A DNA stretch of 64,000 nt from a virus. Both the position numbers and the translations under genes were made by a program. Numbering within the stretch: position 1 is the first letter of the stretch; the number at the start of each line of letters is the position of its first letter. The notes beneath the pieces are model-generated. The model saw only the letters and a list, made by a program, of their open reading frames with translations, was not told the DNA's origin and ran no database searches. This document shows positions 7,082 through 16,424 of the stretch, in pieces. The DNA lies in IMG/VR virus record IMGVR_UViG_3300034358_000032, positions 1 to 64,000 of that record; one strand, given 5' to 3'.

Positions 7082-8368
7082 ATGGGGCTGCTCGCGCGGG
7101 CCAGGGCGGGAGTGCGCGCCTTCCGCGGCGGCCGTGAGGTGAAGGGTTATGTCGACGATCTGCTGGCGCTGCTCAGCAGGGGGTGGGTGGCGAAATCGGG
7201 CGCGACCGTCGATACCGATACCGCACTGCACACCGCTGTCGTCTTTGCTTGCTGCCGGGTGATCGCGGAGGGCGTCAGCATGATGCCGGTCACCATGAAC
7301 AAGACGCTGGACAATGGATCGTCCACGATCGTCCGAGACGATCCGCTGTACCGGGTGCTCGCGAAGCAGCCGAACGAGTGGCAAACGTCATTCGAGTTTC
7401 GCGAGATGCTGACTTACCACTCCATGCTCACCGGCAACGGCTACGCCTACAAAAACACCGACGCCAAGGGCAAGCTGATCGAACTGATCCCCCTCGTCCC
7501 TACCCGGGTAAGGACGGTGCAGGATCAGGAATGCAAGATTACTTACAAAGTCCGCGATGCCTACGGCGCGGAGATGACGCTGCGGCAAGATCAGGTCTTC
7601 CACCTCCGCGGCCCGTCTTGGGACGGCGTCAAGGGGATGGAATGCGTCCAGCTTGCCCGCGAGGCGATCGGCCTGAACATTGCACTCGAAGAAAGCCACT
7701 CCAGGCTCCATGCCAACGGCGTGTCCCCGAGCGGCATCTACTCGATCGAAGGCACTTTGGACAAAGACGCCCGGACCCGGTTCCGGGAGCGTATCCAGGA
7801 GATGAACGAGGGCCTGGCCAACGTCGGCCGCATCCTCATCCTCGACAGAAACGGCAAGTTCCAGCCGACCGCCATGACGGGCGTCGATGCACAGCACCTC
7901 GAAAGCCGCCGCTGGCAGCTTGAGGAGATATGCCGCTGCTTCCGCGTTTTTCCCCAGATGATCGGCTTCCAGGACAAGGCCACTACGTACGCCAGCGCCG
8001 AGCAGTTCTTCCTGGCGCACGTCGTGCACTCCCTGAACCCCTGGGTAGACCGGTGGGAATCAGCCATTTTCCGCGATCTGGTCGGCGATCGGGGCTTTGG
8101 TCCCGGCTACGAGATCGCCGCGAAGTTCAATATGTCGGGCCTCATGCGCGGCGACAGCGCCGCCCGGACCGCCTTCTACGCCGGGGGCATCGCCAACGGC
8201 TGGCTGACCCGCAACGAGGTCCGCGCCTTCGAAGGCCTGATGCACCTGCCCGGCCTCGATGAGCCGCTGACGCCGCTCAATATGGGCGGCAAGAACGACC
8301 AAAATGGCCAAAACGGCGCCAAGGACAGCGCCAAACCGCCCCCGGCGGCCGAAGGAGAAGATTCATGA
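7082..8368 (+). CDS. Portal protein, HK97 family
   Basis: A 428-residue protein of typical length for HK97-like portals. Recognisable features are the early VFACCRVIAEGVSMMPV helix, LTGNGYAY (family motif LLlGNgYay), the FHLRG strand, and the region around PQMIGF and the EQFFLAHVVHSLNPW helix. It forms the dodecameric DNA gate at one capsid vertex and docks the terminase and neck. GGAG lies about nine bases upstream of the ATG. The 3' end overlaps the protease start as ATGA. The last 30 residues are low complexity (Asn/Gly/Lys/Pro). Confidence 0.93.
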   Translation: MGLLARARAGVRAFRGGREVKGYVDDLLALLSRGWVAKSGATVDTDTALHTAVVFACCRVIAEGVSMMPVTMNKTLDNGSSTIVRDDPLYRVLAKQPNEWQTSFEFREMLTYHSMLTGNGYAYKNTDAKGKLIELIPLVPTRVRTVQDQECKITYKVRDAYGAEMTLRQDQVFHLRGPSWDGVKGMECVQLAREAIGLNIALEESHSRLHANGVSPSGIYSIEGTLDKDARTRFRERIQEMNEGLANVGRILILDRNGKFQPTAMTGVDAQHLESRRWQLEEICRCFRVFPQMIGFQDKATTYASAEQFFLAHVVHSLNPWVDRWESAIFRDLVGDRGFGPGYEIAAKFNMSGLMRGDSAARTAFYAGGIANGWLTRNEVRAFEGLMHLPGLDEPLTPLNMGGKNDQNGQNGAKDSAKPPPAAEGEDS

Positions 8369-9057
8369 GCCGCGTCGAATTTCTGTCGCTCGGGCTTGGG
8401 CAAATCGACCTGAAATTTGCCGGCGGCGCCGATGAACCCGGAACCTTCGAGGGCTACGGCTCGGTCTTCAACGTGCGGGACAGTTATGACGACGAGGTGG
8501 CCCCCGGAGCGTTCATGAACACGCTCACTCAGGCCAAGGCCTCGGGGGTTTGGCCTGCGATGCTGCTCCAGCACGGGTCATTTCTTGGCGGCGACGATGA
8601 TATGCCGGTCGGGATCTGGACCCACATGGACGAGGACGAGCGCGGCCTGCGCTGCGTCGGCAAGCTGGCCGACACCCAACGCGGCCGCGACACTTACAAG
8701 TTGCTGACGATGCAGCCGAGGCCGGCGATTTCCGGCCTTTCCATCGGCTTCATGGCCAAAAAGTTCACCTTGGGCACGAAAGCCGGGCAACCCCGGCGGA
8801 CGCTCGAGGCGGTTGACCTGTTGGAATGCTCGATTGTGACCTGGCCGGCAAACGCCAAGGCTCAAATCGACGGCGTTCGGTCAATCAGAGGATTGGAGCA
8901 AGTCCTGCGTGACGCCGGACTGTCCCGACGCGAGGCCAAGGCTCTGTTGAGCGGCGGATATCGCGAAATCGCCCCGCGGGATGTGGGAGCGGAACTGAAC
9001 TCGTTGTTGGACACGCTGCGGCGCGCCAACGGCGGGGCACTCCCCCCCATAACCTGA
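8365..9057 (+). CDS. Prohead maturation protease, HK97 (U35) family
   Basis: A 230-residue serine protease that cleaves the capsid delta domain. The N-terminal FEGYGSVFN strand is a family hallmark. Likely catalytic residues are His70 (LLQHGS), Ser126 (GLSIGF) and Glu154 (DLLECSIV), in the order seen in herpes-type assemblins. The C-terminal 50 residues look like a helical tail. It overlaps the portal by four bases and lies directly upstream of its substrate, the major capsid protein. Confidence 0.92.
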   Translation: MSRVEFLSLGLGQIDLKFAGGADEPGTFEGYGSVFNVRDSYDDEVAPGAFMNTLTQAKASGVWPAMLLQHGSFLGGDDDMPVGIWTHMDEDERGLRCVGKLADTQRGRDTYKLLTMQPRPAISGLSIGFMAKKFTLGTKAGQPRRTLEAVDLLECSIVTWPANAKAQIDGVRSIRGLEQVLRDAGLSRREAKALLSGGYREIAPRDVGAELNSLLDTLRRANGGALPPIT

Positions 9058-9067
9058 GAGTAGAACC

Positions 9068-10429
9068 ATGCCAGACGGTGGAATCGTCGATCCCTCTGTG
9101 ATTGAGGCGATCGGCAAGGAAGTCCGCGCCTTCGGCGACGGACAAAAGGTCCTGAAAGACAGCCTGGAACGCGATCTCAAGGCAGTCCGCGACCTCGCCG
9201 AAGCCAATGCGAAGGCGGTCGGCCCGGAAGTGAAGTCGCAGATCGACGCGCTGACGGAATCGGTCCTGCAGAAGCAGACCGCGCTCGAAACGGCGATGTC
9301 CGACCGCATCGGCAAGGTCGAAGCGGGCATGAATCGTCGCGGAATGGGCGGCGGAGACGAGCAGACCGAAGCTGAGCGGCTGTCCGAGCGGCGTTATGCA
9401 CGCGAATTCCACAAGATGAGCCTCGCGGCACGCGGGCAGCTCAAGGCCGGCGTCGCAATCAAGGACGAGGACATCGATTTCGCGGGAATCAAGGCGTGGA
9501 GCGACGCTTTCCCGATGTATCTACGCGCGAAAGACGATCGCGCCGTGGAGCAGCGGGCGCTTTCGGTCGGCTCCGATCCGGACGGCGGCCAGTGGGTTCC
9601 GACGCAGGTTTCGGCCCGCATTCTGACCCAGGTCTACGAATCGTCGCCCATTCGTCAGTATGCGACGGTCGAAAACATCTCCACCGACGCTTTGGAGATC
9701 CCGACTGACTTCGGTCAGGTCGATTACGGCTGGGTTGGCGAGCAGGCGCCCCGCACAACCACTGCTACCTCGCAGATCGGGACCATCCGCATCCCGACCT
9801 TCGAGATGTATGCCCAGCCGGCCGCAACTCAGAAGCTCCTCGAAGACGCCAGTGTCGACGTTGAGCGGTGGCTGTCCAACAAGATTGCCCAGCGATTCTC
9901 CCGCGTCGAGGCAACCGCCTTCTGCTCGGGAACCGGTGTGGGTCAGCCGCGCGGCTTCCTGACGTATGCCAACGGCAGCACGCTTCCGGGCACCATCGAG
10001 CAGGTCCATTCGGGTCATGCCACGGCGCTGACGACCGATGGCCTGATCAACTGCATGGTCAGCCTGAAAGAGCCCTACGTCCCCGGTGCGATCTGGCTGA
10101 TGCGGCGCGCAACGGTCGGCTCGATCATGCTGCTGAAAGACGGCGACGGTCAGTACATCTGGCGCGCCGGTATCGACGGCGGCAAGCCATCCGTCCTGCT
10201 CGGGAGCCCGGTTGTCCAGGCGGCCGACATGCAGGCGGTCGGCGCGGGCGGCCTGCCCGTGGCCTATGGCGACTTCCGCCAGGGCTACACCATCGTCGAT
10301 CGGCTCGGGATCACCACGCTCCGCGACCCGTTCACCGCGAAGCCCTTCGTCCTGTTCTACACCCGCCGCCGCGTCGGGGGCGATGTGACGAACTTTGAAG
10401 CGATCAAGCTTCAGATTGTCGCGGCGTAA
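9068..10429 (+). CDS. Major capsid protein, HK97 fold
   Basis: A 453-residue HK97 gp5-like protein. Residues 1 to about 110 are a charged, coiled-coil-like delta (scaffold) domain, expected to be removed by the upstream protease. The mature part contains the typical QWVP, ESSPIRQYATVENIS, and the P-loop/E-loop region with TFEMYAQPAATQKLLEDA followed by WLSNKIAQRF. The C-terminal strand region ends with YTRRRVGG. It builds the icosahedral shell. The helix turn and gene order (portal, protease, capsid) make this a firm call. Confidence 0.95.
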   Translation: MPDGGIVDPSVIEAIGKEVRAFGDGQKVLKDSLERDLKAVRDLAEANAKAVGPEVKSQIDALTESVLQKQTALETAMSDRIGKVEAGMNRRGMGGGDEQTEAERLSERRYAREFHKMSLAARGQLKAGVAIKDEDIDFAGIKAWSDAFPMYLRAKDDRAVEQRALSVGSDPDGGQWVPTQVSARILTQVYESSPIRQYATVENISTDALEIPTDFGQVDYGWVGEQAPRTTTATSQIGTIRIPTFEMYAQPAATQKLLEDASVDVERWLSNKIAQRFSRVEATAFCSGTGVGQPRGFLTYANGSTLPGTIEQVHSGHATALTTDGLINCMVSLKEPYVPGAIWLMRRATVGSIMLLKDGDGQYIWRAGIDGGKPSVLLGSPVVQAADMQAVGAGGLPVAYGDFRQGYTIVDRLGITTLRDPFTAKPFVLFYTRRRVGGDVTNFEAIKLQIVAA

Positions 10430-10442
10430 GGAGGCAAACCCC

Positions 10443-10922
10443 ATGGCAAACCGCGAACTCTCCACGCACATCAACCCGCGCCCGCTGATCAATCCGGCGG
10501 CTGCGGTGTCGAACAACACCGCGATCGTCTCCTCGCTGCTTGACACCCTCGGCTACGACAGCGTGACCCTGGTCATTGCCGTCGGCGCGGCCGGGACGAG
10601 CTCCGCCACGTTCACCGCGTCGCTGACCGAAGGCAACCTTGCCAACGGCTCGGACCAGGCAGCCGTGGCGGCGTATGAGGTGACCAACGGCGTGACGGTC
10701 TACTCCAACCCGCCGCCATACGCGGCGATCGGAGCCGGCCTGACGCTCGCGAGCTTCACCGGAGCCGCCACCAACAGCGTGTTCAAGCTGGCCTACGTCG
10801 GCAACAGCCGGTACATCCAGCTTACGATCACGCCAGCCGGCAACTCGGCCGCCGCCTTTATCTCCGCGGTAGCGATCCTCGGCCATCCGGACGTGCGCCC
10901 GACCCCGAACCCGCCGGCCTGA
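10443..10922 (+). CDS. Putative head decoration or minor head protein
   Basis: A 159-residue Ala/Thr/Val-rich, beta-predicted protein with no certain family. It follows the capsid gene by 13 bases with a strong GGAGG, starts MANRELSTHI, and is closed by a UUCG hairpin, so it is probably made in large amounts together with the capsid protein. The position and composition suggest a capsid decoration or cement protein; that role is inferred. Confidence 0.6.
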   Translation: MANRELSTHINPRPLINPAAAVSNNTAIVSSLLDTLGYDSVTLVIAVGAAGTSSATFTASLTEGNLANGSDQAAVAAYEVTNGVTVYSNPPPYAAIGAGLTLASFTGAATNSVFKLAYVGNSRYIQLTITPAGNSAAAFISAVAILGHPDVRPTPNPPA

Positions 10923-10950
10923 CGCTCAAGTCTGAGCCTTTGATGCCGAA

Positions 10951-10972
10951 CGCAGGCGGTTCGCCGCCTGCG
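10951..10972 (+). terminator. UUCG hairpin after the capsid genes
   Basis: CGCAGGCGG-TTCG-CCGCCTGCG is a perfect nine-base stem with a UUCG loop, followed by CTCCCCCCTCTTTTGC. It can act as a partial terminator or an RNase-blocking 3' end, keeping capsid messages abundant relative to the downstream neck genes. Confidence 0.65.
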
Positions 10973-11001
10973 CTCCCCCCTCTTTTGCAAGGAGCATCGC
11001 C

Positions 11002-11391
11002 ATGGTGGCGGATCCTACCTATCAGGCCAAAAACTACGAAGCAGAGGGCGCCGCCTCCTGGGTTGTCGGCGGCACCCTTGAGATCGCATCCGGCGGGACG
11101 CTGGTCGTAGCCTCCGGCGGCTCAGTCAGCTATGGCGGCGCCTCCAGCACCGGCGCCACCGTGGCAGGCAAGTACACGGTTACCGCGGCCGACGTGACCG
11201 CCACGCACACCGCCATCCCGACCGGCATCACGACGCTGTCGGCCCTGATTATCCAGATCCTCCGGACGGGCAAGATTACGACTACCGACGCCGCCCCCGC
11301 CCTGGTCTCCGGCGCCATCCAGGTGTCGTCCGGATCCACTTACACGCTGACCGCCGGTGACATCGTGCACTGGATCGCGGTGGGCGTCTGA
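11002..11391 (+). CDS. Putative head/neck structural protein
   Basis: A 129-residue, Gly/Ser/Thr/Ala-rich beta protein with repeated GGTL(E/V)(I/V)ASGG turns near residues 23-45, reminiscent of short beta-helical or spike segments. A good ribosome-binding site (AAGGAG) precedes the ATG. It lies between the capsid and connector genes. A decoration or spike role is plausible but not shown. Confidence 0.55.
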   Translation: MVADPTYQAKNYEAEGAASWVVGGTLEIASGGTLVVASGGSVSYGGASSTGATVAGKYTVTAADVTATHTAIPTGITTLSALIIQILRTGKITTTDAAPALVSGAIQVSSGSTYTLTAGDIVHWIAVGV

Positions 11392-11588
11392 TGTCCGCCC
11401 CGGTCCCGGTCACCGTCCTCAAGTCGTTTGTCTGGATCGACGACGGCGAGCGCAAGGTAGCCGAGGTCGGGACGAGCATCCTCGTCTCCCGGCGCATCCT
11501 TCCCGGCCTGGTTGCGGGCAAATACGTGCAGGACAACAGCCTGCCGCCGCCGAAGCCCCCTGCTCCTGCGAAAGCACCGGCAAAGTGA
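11391..11588 (+). CDS. Small hypothetical protein with Pro/Ala/Lys tail
   Basis: A 65-residue protein whose start overlaps the previous stop by one base (TGATG) and whose stop overlaps the next start as GTGA. The first 45 residues look like a small beta domain; the tail is made of Pro, Ala and Lys only. Small proteins like this are common between capsid and connector genes; function unknown. Confidence 0.6.
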   Translation: MSAPVPVTVLKSFVWIDDGERKVAEVGTSILVSRRILPGLVAGKYVQDNSLPPPKPPAPAKAPAK

Positions 11589-12262
11589 CAGTCGAAACCA
11601 TCCTGAAGGTGCTGACGCCGGCCGCCAGCTACGACCTGACGACGCTTGAAATCGTCAAGGACGAGCTGGGCATCACGGACAGCTCCTCGGACACCACGCT
11701 CGCGCGGTGGATCGCGGAAAGCAGCCACAGGATAGCCGCCTACACCGAACGGGTCTGGGGCCTCGAGACCGTCCGCCAGCTTTGGCGCTTCGATCATCAC
11801 CAGTTCCAGAACGCGTACTTCGGCTGGGAGAACCGTGCCAACCCTCAAGGGCTGCGGTTCGACCGCTATCCAATCGCGACCATCACCTCACTGGTCGAGG
11901 ATGACGTCTATACGCTGGTTGAAGGCCAGGATTACGAGGTCGATCAAGCCGCTGGCGTGGTCTACCGGATCTTCCAGGGCGGCGTGCCGAATAGCGAACT
12001 CCGCTGGCGCTGGCGGCGCAAGGTGGTCGCCACCTATACCGCCGGTTACCAGCTTCCCGCGGCCGTGCCGCTGCGCTTGCAGCAGGCGACGACCGAACTC
12101 ATCAAGGGGCGCTGGGGCAGCCGCACGCGCGACCCCGCGCTCCGCTCCTTCAGTATCCCCGGCGTCATCGAGAAGACCTATTGGGGCGGCGGTTCCTCCG
12201 ATGGAGACCTTCCGCCAGAGATCGTGTCCATCCTCGACGGCCTCATTGATCGGCAGTTCTAA
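11585..12262 (+). CDS. Head-tail connector protein (gp6-like)
   Basis: A 225-residue protein starting at the GTG that overlaps the upstream stop (GTGA). The opening LTTLEIVKDELGITDSSSDT is the classic start of HK97 gp6/DUF3168-neighbour connector proteins (LxxvKxhLrid..deD). The remainder is helical with a C-terminal helical bundle. Proteins of this type form the ring docked under the portal. It overlaps the next gene by one base. Confidence 0.75.
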   Translation: MTVETILKVLTPAASYDLTTLEIVKDELGITDSSSDTTLARWIAESSHRIAAYTERVWGLETVRQLWRFDHHQFQNAYFGWENRANPQGLRFDRYPIATITSLVEDDVYTLVEGQDYEVDQAAGVVYRIFQGGVPNSELRWRWRRKVVATYTAGYQLPAAVPLRLQQATTELIKGRWGSRTRDPALRSFSIPGVIEKTYWGGGSSDGDLPPEIVSILDGLIDRQF

Positions 12263-12615
12263 TGGCTCTTTTTATCATTCCGAACGTGGCGCCGCAGGAG
12301 ATCGAGGCGGCGCTTGCCGAGGCCGGACAGGCCGTGGTGCTGCGGCGCGTGGGCGTCCCCAACATCGACGTGGCCCTGGCCGGCCGCCTTGATGACTACG
12401 CGCCCGAGGACATCGGCGGCGGCGTGGTGCAGGGCGACCGCCGGGTGATCATCGGCAACTGGGTCATTGTCGAGGAGGGCTGGCCGGGGCCGCCCCGGCG
12501 CGGCGATCAGATCATTTGGGGCCAGGGCACCAAGACCGCGACAGTCATGGGCGTGGCCACGGTATCGGTCGGGAATGTGGACGTCCGCCATAACCTGCAT
12601 GTGCGCGGATCCTGA
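12262..12615 (+). CDS. Head-tail adaptor/stopper-like protein
   Basis: A 117-residue small beta-rich protein in the position of the head-closure (stopper) gene. Late in the sequence the pattern RRGDQIIWG resembles the PxxGDxI(x)W element of head-closure proteins. No firm family match can be made by eye; the call rests on length, that motif and gene order (connector, stopper, gp10-like). Confidence 0.55.
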   Translation: MALFIIPNVAPQEIEAALAEAGQAVVLRRVGVPNIDVALAGRLDDYAPEDIGGGVVQGDRRVIIGNWVIVEEGWPGPPRRGDQIIWGQGTKTATVMGVATVSVGNVDVRHNLHVRGS

Positions 12616-13323
12616 ATGTTCACCCAGGAGGCCATGCAAGGCTTCATCAACACGGTCTCGCTCGCCAGCCTGAACCTCCCGGCGGAGGCCTCCAAGGCGC
12701 TGCTGATCCAGACCGCCTACAAAGAACGCGACCGCGTGCTGACCGAGGCGCGGACCCGCTCGGGGCTTGTCCCGCAGTACCGCCAGATCGTTGATGGCGT
12801 GCTGGACGCGCCGATCGAGGCCGTAAAGCCTTTCGGGACCATCGTCTTTTCCTGGCATTATTTCGCCGAGGTGGTGCGCGAGATCGTGCACACTCTGGCT
12901 GATCGCTCGCCGGTTCGCACCGGGGCCTACCTCGACAGCTTCGTGGTGTTCGTCGATGACGTGCCGGCCGCCATGGGCGCGCATGACGAGATCCACCTCC
13001 GCGAGATCAACCTTGCAAGCAAGCGGATCGTCATCGTGCCGCAGGTGCCCTACAGCCGGCGCCTCGAGGTCGGCAAGCTGCGCGACCGGTTCGGGCGCGT
13101 CACCGATATCCCGTTCGTGCGCCAGGTCAGGCCGCACATCGTCGAGGAGACGGCGATCGTCTCGGCCAAGCTGTACCGGGACCTGGCCGATATCAGCTTC
13201 AACTATGTCGACCTGTCGGACCCTTGGGTGATTAAGCGGCCGTATCACCGCAGCCGGCGGCACGACCGGATGAACAGCACGGTCCGCTATCCCGCCATCA
13301 TCATCGAGCCCCGCATCCTATGA
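12616..13323 (+). CDS. HK97 gp10-like neck/tail completion protein
   Basis: A 235-residue protein. The motif SPVRTGAYLDS at about residue 95-105 is the hallmark of HK97 gp10-like proteins (P(v)xTGxLrxS), which connect head and tail. The protein is longer than the usual 120-150 residues, with an extra N-terminal helical region and a basic C-terminal part (RPYHRSRRH). It starts directly after the previous stop and overlaps the next gene as ATGA. Confidence 0.65.
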   Translation: MFTQEAMQGFINTVSLASLNLPAEASKALLIQTAYKERDRVLTEARTRSGLVPQYRQIVDGVLDAPIEAVKPFGTIVFSWHYFAEVVREIVHTLADRSPVRTGAYLDSFVVFVDDVPAAMGAHDEIHLREINLASKRIVIVPQVPYSRRLEVGKLRDRFGRVTDIPFVRQVRPHIVEETAIVSAKLYRDLADISFNYVDLSDPWVIKRPYHRSRRHDRMNSTVRYPAIIIEPRIL

Positions 13324-13634
13324 CCGCAACGCTCAACATCAAGCAAGGTGCGACGCTGCAGCTGCTGATCGACGTCCAGAACGCCGACAAGACCCCGCTG
13401 GACCTGTCCACGGTGACCGTCAGCGCGGCCGTCAATGATCAGCACGGCCAGCCGGTCGACACCCTGACGCTGACGCCGACAAGCACCGCAGGCCAGCTTT
13501 GGGTGGCGCAGGACACCGCCGCATGGCCGCTCGGGCAGCTCTACAGCGACGTCAAGTTCGTCTCCAAAGCGACCGGGTCGGTGCTGAAAAGCGATACGTT
13601 CTACATCCAGGTGCTTTCAGCGGTCACCCCGTGA
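13320..13634 (+). CDS. Small beta-sandwich structural protein
   Basis: A 104-residue protein with the pattern (I)KQGATLQLLID...DLSTVTV...WPLGQLYSDVKF, typical of a small immunoglobulin-like domain found in phage tail or baseplate accessory proteins. ATGA overlap upstream and GTGA downstream place it in the same operon. It opens the fibre-like block. Exact role unknown. Confidence 0.55.
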   Translation: MTATLNIKQGATLQLLIDVQNADKTPLDLSTVTVSAAVNDQHGQPVDTLTLTPTSTAGQLWVAQDTAAWPLGQLYSDVKFVSKATGSVLKSDTFYIQVLSAVTP

Positions 13635-14533
13635 CGCAAAACCTGACGATCACTCAGGTCGGGGCGGGCTTTACCGACTCAGCGGTTATTGCCTCCGCCC
13701 TGAGCCTGACGATAACGCAGTTCTCTACCGAGACCGAGATCCTCGGGGCCGATGCCGGCGCGAGCAACGCGCAGCTTGCCCAGTCCATCGCGCTCATTGT
13801 CGCGGTGCCGGCCGCGCCGCTCGGCATCGGCCTGACGATCGGCCCGGCAGCAACCGTCTCCCTGGCGCTGCCCGGGTCCGTCATTTGGGGCGAAGGCGGC
13901 GGGTCGGCCTATGACAATCCCGCCTATCCGGCGCTGACTACCATCAACGACGCGCTGGATTACCTGCTCTACGTGCCGCCCGCGATCACCGGCTTCACCA
14001 ACACCGTCGGCACAGTCGAAATCGGCTCCACGGTCACGGCGGTGACCCTGTCATGGCATTTCAACAAGACGATGGCCTCGGTGACGTTGAACGGCGCCGC
14101 GATCTCGCCGCTGCTGACCAGCGCCAGCCTGACCGGGCTGCACCTCACCAGCGACACCAGCTACACCCTGAGCGCGAGCGACGGGCAGCAGGCCGCGTCG
14201 GCCGGCACCAGCGTCGCTTTCCGGGCCCGGCGCTGGTGGGGCACGTCTGCGCTGACGACACTCGGCTCGGCTGACATCCTGACACTCAGCGGATCCGAGT
14301 TCGCAACTGGCCGCGGGCAGTCGCGCAGCATGTCAGCGTCGGCGGCCTATCTCTACTTCGCGTGGCCCAGCGCGTTCGGAGCGCCGACGTTCACCGTCAA
14401 CGGCCTGCCAAGCACCGCGTGGATCAAGACCACTGTCATGGCCACGAACGCCGCCGGCTACGCGCAGAACTATGACGTCTACCGCAGCCAATACATTCAG
14501 AATGGCTCCGGGATCGCGGTGGTCGTGTCGTGA
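13631..14533 (+). CDS. Appendage/fibre-like structural protein
   Basis: A 300-residue protein with a GTG start overlapping the previous stop (GTGA). The N-terminal 90 residues are low-complexity beta with LTITQ repeats; residues about 115-200 read as an Ig-like domain (ITGFTNTVGTVEIGSTVTAV, then SWHFNK); the C-terminal part is another beta domain. This architecture is common in phage fibre and spike proteins, probably for host or particle-surface binding. No receptor specificity can be read. Confidence 0.55.
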   Translation: MTQNLTITQVGAGFTDSAVIASALSLTITQFSTETEILGADAGASNAQLAQSIALIVAVPAAPLGIGLTIGPAATVSLALPGSVIWGEGGGSAYDNPAYPALTTINDALDYLLYVPPAITGFTNTVGTVEIGSTVTAVTLSWHFNKTMASVTLNGAAISPLLTSASLTGLHLTSDTSYTLSASDGQQAASAGTSVAFRARRWWGTSALTTLGSADILTLSGSEFATGRGQSRSMSASAAYLYFAWPSAFGAPTFTVNGLPSTAWIKTTVMATNAAGYAQNYDVYRSQYIQNGSGIAVVVS

Positions 14534-14988
14534 GCAACAACGTTGGCACGCTCATCACCGCGCCGGTTCGGCCGCAGTCGAGCGCCGACACCTATCCGAC
14601 CGCGTATGCGACGGATCTGCTCGGCGGGCATCAGCAGTTCGCGCTTCTCGCTGAGCGTGACGCCATCCCAGCCGAGCGGCGCCAGGAGGGCATGACGGTT
14701 TGGGTTGTCGAGACCGCCACGCTCTACGTGCTGTCGGGTGGCATCGATAACGTCAATTGGACGCCGTTCAGCGGCGGAGGAGGCGGCGGCGGTGCATCGA
14801 CTTTTGTCTTTGTGCAGGCTCTCCCGCTGGCTGACTGGAATGTGGTGCACGGGCTTAATCAGTTCCCCGCCGTGATCACCGTCGATAGCACCGGCGCGCA
14901 GGTCGAGGGCGACGTGACGTACGTCAACGCCAACGAGATCACCGTCAGCTTCGCCGGGCCGTTCTCCGGCATTGCATATCTGAATTAG
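14530..14988 (+). CDS. Fibre-associated protein with Gly hinge
   Basis: A 152-residue protein with a GTG start in a GTGA overlap. The N-terminal domain ends with a run of eight glycines and a few Ala/Ser residues (a hinge). The C-terminal domain contains WNVVHGLNQFPAVITVDSTG, matching the short 'tip' domain found at the end of many phage fibres (V.HnLg..PsV.v.d..G). Likely a small tail or neck fibre subunit. Confidence 0.6.
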   Translation: MSNNVGTLITAPVRPQSSADTYPTAYATDLLGGHQQFALLAERDAIPAERRQEGMTVWVVETATLYVLSGGIDNVNWTPFSGGGGGGGASTFVFVQALPLADWNVVHGLNQFPAVITVDSTGAQVEGDVTYVNANEITVSFAGPFSGIAYLN

Positions 14989-14999
14989 AGGTCAGGATC

Positions 15000-16421
15000 A
15001 TGGCGCGTTCATTCTTAACCGGCATCAACCTCAATCAGAACCAGATCATCAGCGGTGTTCTGGAAAGGGCGGCGACTGCTCCAAGCTCGCCGGTGTCTGG
15101 ACAGGCGTATTTCGACACGGTCCTGCTGAGCAGCTACGTCTTCAACGGGTCGACCTGGCAGCCGTGCGACGCCTCGAAATCCACGATCATCCCGGCTGCC
15201 GCGATCACCAATCTCGCGACGACCGTCAAGGCATACCACCTCAACGAGTTCGCGGCTCCGACTGCGAATATTCCAATGGCCGGGTTCAAGTTGACCGGCC
15301 TCAACACCGCGCCCAACACGGCGGGAGACAGCGCCGAGTATAGCTGGGTCGTCGGGCGTAACCTCAATACGATCGCCAACGCGACCGCCAACACAGCCAA
15401 TATCCCGATGGCTGGCTACACGCTGACTGGCCTCAATACTGCGCCAAACGCCTCCGGTCAGGCCGCGGAATATAGTTGGGTCCTGGCGCGGCCGCTCAGC
15501 GCCTTTGCTGCTCCCGCGGCTAATATCCCGATGGCGGGCTACAAGTTCACCGGCTTGGGCACGCCGACGGCAACAGGCGACAGCGCCGAATATACCTGGG
15601 TGCTCGGCCGCTCGCTCTCGGCGTTTGCGGCGCCGACGGGCAATATCCCGATGGCCGGCTACAAGCTGACCGGGCTCGGCGCGCCGAGTGCGGCGGGTGA
15701 TTCTGCGACCTATGACTGGGTGATTGCGCAAGTCCAGGCCGCCGCTGCGGGCATCGCCTCGAAGCCTCCCGTGCAGTGCATTGGAACCGCGAACCTCACG
15801 CTGAGCGGCCTACAAACGATCGACGGCTACACGACGCTGGCCAATGACCGCGTGCTCTGTGTGGGGCAGACGACGCAAAGCCAAAACGGTATCTATCTGG
15901 CTTCGGCTGGCGCCTGGACCCGCGCGACCGACGATGGCCCGCCCCCCGGCGAGCTTGAGCCCGGTGCCATGTGGCTGTCCGTCAATGGAACGGTCAACGC
16001 GGGCACCCAATGGCGGTGCAGCAATACGACCGCGATCACCGTTGGCACGACCGCGGTCACCATAGTCCAGTTCGGCGCCGCGTCGGTCTACTCGGCCGGG
16101 AACGGGATCACCTTCACCGGCTCGGTGATTTCGGCGAACGTGGTCGGCAGCGGTGGCGTGCTGGTAGGCGGCTCCGGGCTGTCTGTCGATACAAGCATAG
16201 TCGCGCGCAAATGGTCCGGCACGATCGGCGACGGCAGTGCGACGTCGTTTGTTGTGACGCATGGGTTGAATACCCAGGACGTGCACCTGAGCGTCCGCCA
16301 AGCGGCGACGCCATACGCCATCATCGACTGCGACATGGCGGCGACCAGTACGACGACCGCGACGATCGCTTTCGCGACAGCGCCGACGTCAGGCCAGTAT
16401 CGTGTGACGGTCATCGGCTGA
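15000..16421 (+). CDS. Phage fibre protein with NIPMAGxxLTGL repeats
   Basis: A 473-residue fibre. The first about 55 residues (MARSFLTGINLNQNQI) are paralogous to the N-terminus of the next gene and probably anchor the fibre. Residues about 85-245 hold four repeats of NIPMAGxK(L/F)TGL followed by AEYSW, spaced by about 40 residues, a typical fibre-shaft pattern. The end carries a HGLNTQDVHLSV tip domain like that of the upstream gene. It follows the operon with good spacing (AGGTCAGG upstream). Confidence 0.8.
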   Translation: MARSFLTGINLNQNQIISGVLERAATAPSSPVSGQAYFDTVLLSSYVFNGSTWQPCDASKSTIIPAAAITNLATTVKAYHLNEFAAPTANIPMAGFKLTGLNTAPNTAGDSAEYSWVVGRNLNTIANATANTANIPMAGYTLTGLNTAPNASGQAAEYSWVLARPLSAFAAPAANIPMAGYKFTGLGTPTATGDSAEYTWVLGRSLSAFAAPTGNIPMAGYKLTGLGAPSAAGDSATYDWVIAQVQAAAAGIASKPPVQCIGTANLTLSGLQTIDGYTTLANDRVLCVGQTTQSQNGIYLASAGAWTRATDDGPPPGELEPGAMWLSVNGTVNAGTQWRCSNTTAITVGTTAVTIVQFGAASVYSAGNGITFTGSVISANVVGSGGVLVGGSGLSVDTSIVARKWSGTIGDGSATSFVVTHGLNTQDVHLSVRQAATPYAIIDCDMAATSTTTATIAFATAPTSGQYRVTVIG

Positions 16422-16424
16422 TCG

